This document shows, one piece after another, positions 1-5,622 of a stretch of DNA of 8,445 nucleotides (the first letter of the stretch is position 1; each line of letters starts with the position of its first letter). The notes below the pieces were generated by a model. It saw only the letters and a list, made by a program, of their open reading frames with translations. It had not been told where the DNA came from and did not search any database. The position numbers and the translations under genes were made by a program. The stretch is taken from positions 1 to 8,445 of the forward strand of contig WFWF01000061.1 in the NCBI GenBank assembly GCA_015491275.1, written 5' to 3'. This DNA is from Aquificales bacterium. Its GTDB lineage: Bacteria > Aquificota > Aquificia > Aquificales > Aquificaceae.

Positions 1-662
1 AGGGTTGTAATATACTCAGTGTTGACTCTCTCGGACGAAGATGTGCGGATGTTCTTTATGAAAACAGGGGTGCCGTAAGTAGTAGCAGATTTCTTTTTAT
101 TGACCAGTACAGATTAATAAAGGGTGGTAATCTTCTTTCGGGTGTATGTAACCAAGATAACGGATGTCCTTACCCCCATATAAGATGTAACGGTTACGGT
201 AACACTCAGTTTATATACTTCGGGGATAATAATTTTTTTTATCCTGATGATTTTTTAGTAAGGTACTATCTTTCTTCAACAAATGTACCCGATGAATGTG
301 CACCAAATACTTTTAACCTTAACAGACAGATAAACGGTGGTGTTGCTCAGCCCATCCTTTCCTGTGTTGCTACCTTTTTTGTCTATTACGGTGAAGTGGA
401 TGATTTTGGAAACATGAATTATATCAGCCAGTTGAGTGTGACCAACAACGAAGGGTTAAGAAAACTCAAATCGGTTGTGCTGTGTATGGCTGTTCAGATA
501 GGAAGGTTTAAGGCGAAATCTCAAACAAGTAAGCTACAATTCGGTGGTAAGTGCGGTAATGTTACTCTTACCTTTAACGATGAAAGGAGATTTTACAGAT
601 GGAAAATTATAGAGGAAGAGGTGCCTATAAGGAACATAGGATCCTTTACTACGAGAAAGTAA
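1..662 (+). CDS. PilW/GspJ-like minor pilin, 3' part (5' end outside window)
   Basis: The frame beginning with the codon at base 3 is open without a stop from the window edge to TAA at 660-662, giving 219 visible residues. The GTG at 396 is therefore an internal valine and not a start. The C-terminal half follows the layout of PilW/GspJ-type minor pilins: a segment ending FFVYYG (125-130), a segment rich in hydrophobics with basic residues (LRKLKSVVLCMAVQIGRF, 152-169), and a late RRFYRWK...VPIRNIGS stretch that matches the usual closing strand where PilW proteins have 'R-x-R ... V-x-L-R-N'. The N-terminal prepilin helix would lie upstream of the window. Nine cysteines are visible (fragment residues 2, 14, 49, 55, 62, 99, 121, 161, 184), high for a pilin and suggesting disulfides in the exported domain. 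A PilX-like gene follows after 13 bases, as in minor-pilin clusters. The family call rests on general layout and context, so PilW is likely but not certain. Confidence 0.6.
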   Translation, partial: GCNILSVDSLGRRCADVLYENRGAVSSSRFLFIDQYRLIKGGNLLSGVCNQDNGCPYPHIRCNGYGNTQFIYFGDNNFFYPDDFLVRYYLSSTNVPDECAPNTFNLNRQINGGVAQPILSCVATFFVYYGEVDDFGNMNYISQLSVTNNEGLRKLKSVVLCMAVQIGRFKAKSQTSKLQFGGKCGNVTLTFNDERRFYRWKIIEEEVPIRNIGSFTTRK

Positions 663-675
663 GGGGGTTCAAGGT

Positions 676-1134
676 ATGAAAGGCTCAAGGGGGATGGCTC
701 TCGTTTCCGCTTTTATAATAGCTCTTGTTGCTGTTATAGCTATAGCCATTATGTACTATATAGTTGGGAGGACCTTCAGTTCAAATACAGTGATAGCCAC
801 CTACTCAAGTGTAAGGGATGCGACGGAAGGATGTGTAAAATACGCGGTTTCCCTTTTACTGCAAGGAACATTTAATGAGGAACTCGTGGCTCCAGGTGAT
901 TGTGTAGGACCCTATGAGATAGCCTATCAGATAAGGGAAGTAGGGCAATATACCATGAATCTTTCTATATGTTATTCCGCATATGTGGGCAGGGACGAAT
1001 CCCCCCTTCCCCTTAAGGGGAATGTTTATACGATAGTGTGCGAAACGAGAGGTAATTTAAGGCCTCGTCAAACGGCTGAAGGTCCTAATAATCCAACCAT
1101 TTATTCCCGTCTTGAAACGGTTTATATACCTTGA
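676..1134 (+). CDS. PilX-like prepilin (minor pilin)
   Basis: This 152-residue protein starts with a short basic leader, MKGSRG, followed by a hydrophobic helix (about residues 7-30). That is the class III prepilin architecture, with expected prepilin-peptidase cleavage after Gly6. The 'RGMALVSAFIIALVAV' segment resembles the N-terminal domain of PilX-type minor pilins. The usual Glu at mature position +5 is absent (it is Ser), which is typical of PilX/GspK-like subunits thought to sit at the pilus tip. The remainder (31-152) is a small exported domain with four cysteines at 53, 76, 99 and 122, spaced exactly 23 residues apart. A purine-rich AAGGGGG (661-667) lies eight bases before the ATG and overlaps the stop of the upstream PilW-like gene, so the two are probably co-transcribed. 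No pilY1 follows; the next gene is convergent. The minor-pilin assignment is solid and the PilX label is reasonable. Confidence 0.7.
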   Translation: MKGSRGMALVSAFIIALVAVIAIAIMYYIVGRTFSSNTVIATYSSVRDATEGCVKYAVSLLLQGTFNEELVAPGDCVGPYEIAYQIREVGQYTMNLSICYSAYVGRDESPLPLKGNVYTIVCETRGNLRPRQTAEGPNNPTIYSRLETVYIP

Positions 1135-1136
1135 AT

Positions 1137-1170
1137 AAGAAAAAAGAAAAAAGGAGAAGAGGGAGGGGGG
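1137..1170 (+). other. 34-nt uninterrupted polypurine tract in the convergent gap
   Basis: After the stop of the PilX-like gene every base from 1137 to 1170 is A or G, grading from A-rich to G-rich and ending in six consecutive G. On the - strand this reads as a C-run followed by T-rich sequence lying just beyond the M20 gene and its hairpin. That composition would suit transcription termination of the long - strand operon (a pyrimidine-rich, G-poor RNA), while on the + strand it could act as a Shine-Dalgarno-like region for the small ORF at 1175. The tract is seen directly; both roles are inference. Confidence 0.5.
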
Positions 1171-1174
1171 CACC

Positions 1175-1237
1175 ATGGTAAAGGGTGCAGGACATTTTAA
1201 ATTTTACCAGATACTTTTAGCTCCTGCACCTCTTTAA
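1175..1237 (+). CDS. Possible 20-residue peptide ORF (doubtful)
   Basis: An ATG at 1175 is preceded at eight bases by GGGAGG (1161-1166) and opens a 20-codon frame beginning MVKGAGHF and ending LAPAPL before TAA at 1235-1237. It overlaps the last 41 bases of the M20 gene on the other strand. The ribosome-binding signal is good, but the tract supplying it is simply all purine, and the ORF lies almost exactly on an inverted repeat, so the reading frame may be incidental. I recognise no family. The ATG sits in the loop of a possible small hairpin formed by GCACC (1170-1174) and GGTGC (1184-1188). Confidence 0.15.
   Translation: MVKGAGHFKFYQILLAPAPL
1180..1235. terminator. Long inverted repeat between convergent genes, possible bidirectional terminator
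   Basis: GGTGCAGGA at 1184-1192 is the exact reverse complement of TCCTGCACC at 1222-1230. The pairing can be extended outwards by AAAG/CTTT (1180-1183 with 1232-1235) across one bulged base at 1231. The intervening loop is 29 bases, A+T-rich, and contains the stop codon of the M20 gene (1197-1199, - strand). The position between two converging operons suits a shared terminator. Against a classical intrinsic terminator, the loop is long and no T-run directly abuts the stem on either strand; a T-rich stretch occurs only further on in the - direction, after a C-run. Confidence 0.4.
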
Positions 1238-2276
1238 GTAGGTTTGTTATTGTTAAAAAACCCCTCTCCAAATCCTCTACTGATATATGTTCCCTTTCCG
1301 TATGGGCATCTTCAAGATTGCCGAAGCCGAAAACGATGCATTCAGCACCCTTTTTGTGGTAATTAACCGCATCCGTCCAAGAAGGCATTACCCCCTCCTT
1401 TGGATCTGATTTCATCACTTCCCTAACACTCCTATTAAGTATATAATACAATTCTTCCTTTCTGAAGTCAACAAAATTCTCCGCATCTTCTCTCTTGTAT
1501 ATTACGGGAGCTGGATATGACATTATTATATCTTTTATCGTTTCTTCTATATCTTCCCATCTTTCATCCTTCTTTATTTTGACTTCCAGAAGGGCTTCAC
1601 ACTTTTGCGGGGAAAGGTAGTATTTGTAACCCCCCCTTATTTTGAAAACAGTTGCCTTTCTCTTCAGTCTTTCTTCTATACGAAATATTACATCTATCAA
1701 TCCCTTTATCGGGTTGTAGAATCTCTCCGCAGTTGAACCGTGAACAGTTTTACCTACGGATGTTAGGGTAAACTCAAGGGCTCCTTCCTGGGCGGTACAC
1801 AAAACACCTGATGTGGGTTCAAGAACAAGACATTTATAACTATCATCAATGATTTCCGAAAGTTTTTCCGATCCCAATGCGGAATTATTCTCTTCATCTA
1901 CCACGAAAGCCAGGGTTACGGGCAGATCCCCGTATTCTTTTAAAAACTCCTCAACACTTATTAATGTGTATGCTATTTGTCCCTTTACATCATTCGCTCC
2001 CCTGCCGTACACAAGACCGTTTACCTCCTTCGGTATGGTTGCATCTCTCATGGTTATGGGCGGGACCGTATCAACATGGCATGATATTAAAAACTCGGAA
2101 TTTCCGCAAATCAGGTTGTAACTACTTTCGGTTACGGTTTGCTTTCTAACATGTAACCCCATCCCTTCCAATCGTTTCTCAAGATATTTAAGAATTTCCT
2201 TTTCCCTCCGCCCATAACTCGGAATCTTTATAAGTGTTTTTAACTCATCAACGATTTTCCTTCTTATATTATCCAT
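1197..2276 (-). CDS. M20-family metallohydrolase (ArgE/DapE/LysK-like)
   Basis: This complete 359-residue protein belongs to the M20 di-metal (usually zinc) peptidase/deacylase family, which removes acyl or aminoacyl groups in arginine, lysine and diaminopimelate metabolism. The metal and catalytic residues are in family order: SCHVDTVPP gives His67 and Asp69, GRGANDVKG gives the bridging Asp96, DEEN gives the base Glu128 and ligand Glu129, LEPTSG gives Glu153, and AHTEREH near the C-terminus gives His325. GKTVHGS (His179) marks the dimerisation-domain insertion. The length fits LysK/ArgE-type members. No signal peptide is visible, so it should be cytoplasmic. Its ATG lies one base after the pilQ stop and has no strong Shine-Dalgarno site, so translation is probably coupled to pilQ. 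The substrate cannot be read from sequence: N-acetylornithine, succinyl-diaminopimelate, LysW-carried lysine and dipeptides all remain possible. Lying at the end of a pilus operon says nothing clear about its role. Confidence 0.85.
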   Translation of the reverse strand: MDNIRRKIVDELKTLIKIPSYGRREKEILKYLEKRLEGMGLHVRKQTVTESSYNLICGNSEFLISCHVDTVPPITMRDATIPKEVNGLVYGRGANDVKGQIAYTLISVEEFLKEYGDLPVTLAFVVDEENNSALGSEKLSEIIDDSYKCLVLEPTSGVLCTAQEGALEFTLTSVGKTVHGSTAERFYNPIKGLIDVIFRIEERLKRKATVFKIRGGYKYYLSPQKCEALLEVKIKKDERWEDIEETIKDIIMSYPAPVIYKREDAENFVDFRKEELYYILNRSVREVMKSDPKEGVMPSWTDAVNYHKKGAECIVFGFGNLEDAHTEREHISVEDLERGFLTITNLLKEVQELKVSGKI

Positions 2277-2277
2277 A

Positions 2278-3996
2278 CTAATTTCTTACTATAAATGGCG
2301 TCATAAATATAAGCAACTCCACATCCCTCATCTCTTTCCTTTGCTGACCAAATATCCACTGAAGGATAGGTATCCTTACGAGTCCCGCTATGCCCTCCAT
2401 CGTATCATTATCGGAAGAATCCAATATACCTCCTATGACTATGGTTTCCCCATCATTTACTATAACCTTTGTCTGGGCTTCCTTTGTATTAATGGCGGGA
2501 CCTTGTGCGGTTTGCTGTCCGAGGGTGTCATGTTTAAGCGATATATCAAGCAGCACCCTTCCGTCCGGTGATATAATGGGGGTTACATTAAGCTCCAAGG
2601 TTACTTCCTTAAACTGTACATTGGGTATTGCGGTACCTGCAGCGCCCGCTGCCGCCGTAACATAAGGTATTTCCGTTCCCTGCTTTATAGTAGCTTTCTG
2701 ACCGTTTACCGTTACTATTGAAGGCTTAGCGAGGCTTTTTACCTTCAAAACCCTTTCCATTGCTGAAAGTCTGAGATTAAGAGCATTTAATGCACCCTGT
2801 CCGTAAGTGAAAACCGCTATACCGCCGGGCGTCGGAGAAAGCCCGGGTACCGGTAATGGAGTTAGATTTGTTGCAACACCAAGGTTTGAACCTACACCGC
2901 CTTCCCAAAATCTTGGTACGGAGTTTTGTGAGAATATGGCGGACCAATTTATTCCGAGCTCCCTCAAGGCTTCTTTTCTTACTTCAACAACCCTTGCCTC
3001 AATCCTGACCTGCGGGGGCACATCACTTATATAATCCTTGAACTTTTCCTTTATCTCCTCTATCACCTCTGGATAATCGGTTATCATAACTGCGTTAAAG
3101 TCTTTGAGTATCGGTACTGGTGTCGGTTGAACCTTCTCATTTTTTTGCTGGGGTGTTGCAAAAGCCCCACCGCTCAATATAAGACCCGCTTCCGATCTTA
3201 TGGGTTCTATCATCCTTATGAATTCTTGAGGACTTATATATTTTAGGTAGAAGATCTTTGTAACTGGTTTTCTCTCCGTAGGTGCTTCTACAAGAAATTT
3301 GCTTAAGGTTTTTTCATATAGGGCGAGCTGATCGGGTGTGTCTGTTATAACAAGGGCATTGAATGTGGGAGATTCCGTGATCACGGTATCCCTCGTTGTA
3401 AGGGGTTTTAACATGCGCATAGCCTCTCCCGTACTTATGTTCTTAAGGTAGAATACTCTTACCTCTGTAACCTTTTCTTTTTCCTGCATTACTTCCTTTT
3501 TTACTATCTTTCTGTAATTTTCAAGCAAAGGCTTTAACTTTTTTATCTTGTCTGCTTCATCTCTTATATATATGAATCCGAGAGTTCTATCAATTGTTAC
3601 CTCAGCTACAGGACTCAACCTGTTTCTGATAGCCCTTAGTAGGTTTTTGATATCTTCATCGGATAGGTCTTCTATATCCTGGGTAAGCTCTTCAGCTTTT
3701 GTTATTTTGTATATATTTTTGTTAACGGGAACAGCTATAAGATCAAATTCCCTCAGTATTATGTTGAAAGCCTCTTCCACTTTGACAGGCCGGTATATAG
3801 ACACGCTTACTTTTTTACCGAGCTCACCGGATATTTCAGGATCTATTATTATGTTTTTCTTTGAAACTTCAGAAAGGGTTTTAAGGACTATCTCAAGTTT
3901 TACATTTTCAAATTTCATTTCCTTTATGATTTGTGAGTTTGCATAGGTGAAGAAAACAATCAGATAAATAAAGCTTAAATAAAAGACCTGCCTCAT
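2278..3996 (-). CDS. pilQ: Type IV pilus secretin PilQ
   Basis: This 572-residue outer-membrane secretin forms the gated pore through which the pilus emerges. An N-terminal signal peptide (about 1-21, hydrophobic core FYLSFIYLIVFF) is followed by an STN/N0 domain (about 25-100). Next comes a degenerate N1-like segment (about 110-162), two clearer N1/NolW-type repeats (about 177-236 and 246-322, with the recurring 'FYLK-I-P/S...M--I/L-P' and 'NA-VITD-P' pattern), and the secretin barrel domain (about 329-571). The closing segment, with VNDGETIVIGGI, then GLVRIPILQWIFG and ELLIFMTPFIV, is the classic secretin signature. No AMIN peptidoglycan-binding domains are present, unlike proteobacterial PilQ. 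A Pro/Gly-rich stretch at about 366-392 lies where the gate region is expected. The start overlaps the preceding gene by ATGA and has GGAGGG eight bases upstream. Context with pilMNO makes PilQ more likely than GspD of type II secretion. Confidence 0.92.
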   Translation of the reverse strand: MRQVFYLSFIYLIVFFTYANSQIIKEMKFENVKLEIVLKTLSEVSKKNIIIDPEISGELGKKVSVSIYRPVKVEEAFNIILREFDLIAVPVNKNIYKITKAEELTQDIEDLSDEDIKNLLRAIRNRLSPVAEVTIDRTLGFIYIRDEADKIKKLKPLLENYRKIVKKEVMQEKEKVTEVRVFYLKNISTGEAMRMLKPLTTRDTVITESPTFNALVITDTPDQLALYEKTLSKFLVEAPTERKPVTKIFYLKYISPQEFIRMIEPIRSEAGLILSGGAFATPQQKNEKVQPTPVPILKDFNAVMITDYPEVIEEIKEKFKDYISDVPPQVRIEARVVEVRKEALRELGINWSAIFSQNSVPRFWEGGVGSNLGVATNLTPLPVPGLSPTPGGIAVFTYGQGALNALNLRLSAMERVLKVKSLAKPSIVTVNGQKATIKQGTEIPYVTAAAGAAGTAIPNVQFKEVTLELNVTPIISPDGRVLLDISLKHDTLGQQTAQGPAINTKEAQTKVIVNDGETIVIGGILDSSDNDTMEGIAGLVRIPILQWIFGQQRKEMRDVELLIFMTPFIVRN

Positions 3997-4214
3997 CTTC
4001 CTTTCCCTCCTCTCTCTTTCTCAAGTACCTTAGAAGGATTCCTTCCTATTTTAACCAACTTGACTTCCCCTTTACCTGCTTCAAACACTATATAATTTTC
4101 GTTTTTCCCGTTCCTTTCAATAACTATATAGCCTACAGCATTTTCCATATTAATAAATGGATCGGCACTAAGGAAGGATATTAAAAGCCCCAGCATTAGA
4201 AAGAAGAATCTCAT
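3993..4214 (-). CDS. 73-residue exported protein in the pilP position
   Basis: This tiny protein has an apparent signal peptide (1-17, MRFFFLMLGLLISFLSA, likely cleavage before Asp18), leaving a mature chain of about 56 residues. The mature part has two or three predicted beta strands (AVGYIVIER, ENYIVFEAG, EVKLVKIG), then a basic tail ending KERGGKGR. There is no lipobox cysteine. In canonical operons this slot between pilO and pilQ encodes PilP, an inner-membrane lipoprotein of roughly 170 residues whose C-terminal HR-type beta domain contacts the PilQ N0 domain. The short strand-rich core here could be a minimal HR-like module, but I cannot show homology. It is a real gene: AAGGAGG stands seven bases before the ATG, and it overlaps both neighbours by ATGA. 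The codons of its basic tail also provide the ribosome-binding site of pilQ, which could partly explain the tail's composition. Alternative: an unrelated periplasmic factor. Confidence 0.75.
   Translation of the reverse strand: MRFFFLMLGLLISFLSADPFINMENAVGYIVIERNGKNENYIVFEAGKGEVKLVKIGRNPSKVLEKERGGKGR
4005..4010 (-). promoter_or_regulatory. Ribosome-binding site of pilQ inside the upstream gene
   Basis: GGAGGG on the - strand lies eight bases before the pilQ ATG (3996) and within the last codons of the small upstream gene. It fixes the pilQ start at 3996 and supports reinitiation at the ATGA overlap. Confidence 0.7.
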
Positions 4215-4954
4215 AATGCACCCTCCTTATTTTCTTTTCCCTGAAGTATAAGTACAAGGACAACATCAGCTTTTATTATATTATCCTTGCCAGGTTTCAT
4301 TGATAGGGAGGAAGGGTAGGAAGGTATACCTTTTTCTTCTAGCAATTTCATAAATCTGAAAATATTTTTAGCTTTGCCTCTAATGGAGAGTTTAAGTTCT
4401 GATTTATAGAATTCAACACCCATAGGCCTTTTCTCTTCTTGCTGAGGTCTTCGTGGCTGTCTTCCCCTGGCGGGTCTCCTTTGTGGAGGTCTTTTAGCCT
4501 GGGCTTGCCTTTCTGAGACTATCTTCTTACCTTCAACCGTTTTGATCTCGTATATAACCTTTTGAGGTTTAGAAAATTTTGCATCAAGCAATGCGACTCT
4601 GCTTATCTTTGAAAGGCGGTATATGTTTTTTAAAACCTCTTCAAGGTCCTCTTCACTTGGTATCTTTCCTACTTCCCTTTCAAGCTCTGCCCATAGCTTT
4701 TTTTCTTCTTCTTTAAGTGTTTTTATCCTTGCCCTAAGCGGTTCAAGTATTTTTGGATTTGCCAGTTTCTTAAGGTTATTAATCTCCGATGTTAATTTTT
4801 CTTCCTGTGCTTTTAAGCTTTCTATTTCGCTCTTTGTGGGAGTTATTAAATAGTACCATATTACTCCCATTAATACCACTGGGAGAACAGCAAGGGCTAC
4901 CGTTTTCTGCCACGGAGGAAGAGCTGTCCATAGTGCTTTAAACCTCTCCATCAC
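4211..4954 (-). CDS. pilO: Type IV pilus inner-membrane alignment protein PilO
   Basis: This 247-residue bitopic inner-membrane protein has a short cytoplasmic N-terminus, one membrane helix (about 17-37), a charged coiled coil (about 41-97) and a periplasmic ferredoxin-like domain. The last part (ELKLSIRGKAKNIFRFMKLLEE, with the end at about 240) is the recognisable PilO C-terminal module. PilO pairs with PilN and connects the cytoplasmic PilM ring to PilP and the PilQ secretin. Oddly, the domain is interrupted at residues 149-177 (4424-4510) by a low-complexity Arg/Pro/Gln-rich stretch with nine Arg, six Pro and six Gln in 29 residues. Two starts are possible: GTG at 4954 (GTGA overlap with the pilN stop) or ATG three bases later at 4951 (TGATG junction). 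Residue numbers here count from the GTG. The ATG may well be the true start; the difference is one residue. Confidence 0.88.
   Translation of the reverse strand: MMERFKALWTALPPWQKTVALAVLPVVLMGVIWYYLITPTKSEIESLKAQEEKLTSEINNLKKLANPKILEPLRARIKTLKEEEKKLWAELEREVGKIPSEEDLEEVLKNIYRLSKISRVALLDAKFSKPQKVIYEIKTVEGKKIVSERQAQAKRPPQRRPARGRQPRRPQQEEKRPMGVEFYKSELKLSIRGKAKNIFRFMKLLEEKGIPSYPSSLSMKPGKDNIIKADVVLVLILQGKENKEGAL
4222..4228 (-). promoter_or_regulatory. Strong ribosome-binding site of the pilP-position gene
   Basis: AAGGAGG on the - strand lies seven bases before the ATG at 4214, inside the last codons of pilO. It is the best Shine-Dalgarno match in the operon and the main evidence that the following 73-codon ORF is translated. 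Confidence 0.8.
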
Positions 4955-5622
4955 CTTACCTCTCCCACCTTTTCTTCTTTAACATGTATGCTTTTTTTAA
5001 CTTTAAGAACGGAAGAGTAATATGCCACTCCGAATCTGTTCGTTTTTCTTGTTACCCTATCAAAGTAAACCGCGTCAAAGTCAAACTTGAACCTATCTAT
5101 CAAACTGTTTATGGAAGGTATATCAAAGGCTGATATTCTTCCTTCCATATTTATTTCTTTTAAATTAAAGGATTGCTTGTAAAGTGTTAACCATACGGTA
5201 GAGGGGAGGCTTCTCATATATATATTTAGATACCTATTGTAAGGTTCATAAAAACTTTTTAAAGCCATTATTATGATTTTCTTTTGTTTTATACTGTTTA
5301 TTCTGGCTACCAAAATATTTATCTGCTGTTCCAGTCTTTTCTTTTCTTCTTTTATCTTCTGTACCTTTCTACTTAAGGCTGTTTTTTCTACCTGAAGTTG
5401 TTGCACCTTCTCTTGAAGTTTATTTCTCTCATTGGTAAGAAAAAAGTAATATATAACTTCGCCTAAGAAAACTAAGCTGATGATAAGGACTACTCCGTAG
5501 TGGATATACTCCCCTCTGAAAAGATTTTCTACCCTTACACCTTTAAGGGCTTCAAAGCTTATGGTTGGTACGGATATACCCCTTTTCTTCTCCTCCTTCT
5601 TTATCAGATTTATCTTTATCAT
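4951..5622 (-). CDS. pilN: Type IV pilus inner-membrane alignment protein PilN
   Basis: This 223-residue protein begins MIKINLIKKE, matching the conserved N-terminal 'INLLP'-type motif by which PilN inserts into a groove of PilM. A membrane helix follows (about 42-62), then a long Lys/Glu/Gln-rich coiled coil (about 63-115), and a periplasmic domain (about 118-210) with the PilN-like ending 'LPSTVWLTLYKQSFN...MEGRISAFDIPSINSLIDRF'. It heterodimerises with PilO in the inner membrane. The cytoplasmic segment between the PilM-binding motif and the membrane (about 35 residues, basic at its start) is a little longer than in compact family members. The ATG overlaps the pilM stop as ATGA. GGAGG lies only one base before it, too close to be ideal, so coupling to pilM translation probably matters. 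The start is supported by the conserved motif immediately after it. Confidence 0.88.
   Translation of the reverse strand: MIKINLIKKEEKKRGISVPTISFEALKGVRVENLFRGEYIHYGVVLIISLVFLGEVIYYFFLTNERNKLQEKVQQLQVEKTALSRKVQKIKEEKKRLEQQINILVARINSIKQKKIIIMALKSFYEPYNRYLNIYMRSLPSTVWLTLYKQSFNLKEINMEGRISAFDIPSINSLIDRFKFDFDAVYFDRVTRKTNRFGVAYYSSVLKVKKSIHVKEEKVGEVR

Noticed and set aside
233..240. Run of eight T as a frameshift or phase-variation site
   Set aside because: The reading frame is intact across it as sequenced and one run of this length is expected in A+T-rich coding sequence; no sign of a broken frame.
396..662. GTG-initiated 88-residue ORF as a separate gene
   Set aside because: The same frame is open back to base 3 with pilin-like sequence throughout, so this is the 3' end of a larger gene cut by the window edge.
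1009..1020. Perfect 12-bp palindrome CCCCTTAAGGGG
   Set aside because: It lies inside the PilX-like coding region (Leu-Pro-Leu-Lys-Gly), gives at most a 4-bp stem with a 4-base loop, and has no T-run; probably chance.
3548..3946. 132-codon ORF antisense to pilQ
   Set aside because: It lies wholly within the secretin gene, has serine/isoleucine-rich antisense-type composition and no recognisable domain; it is a shadow of pilQ.
4424..4510. PilO low-complexity stretch as a frameshift artefact
   Set aside because: The frame before and after it encodes recognisable PilO parts without any compensating shift, so it is a true in-frame insertion.
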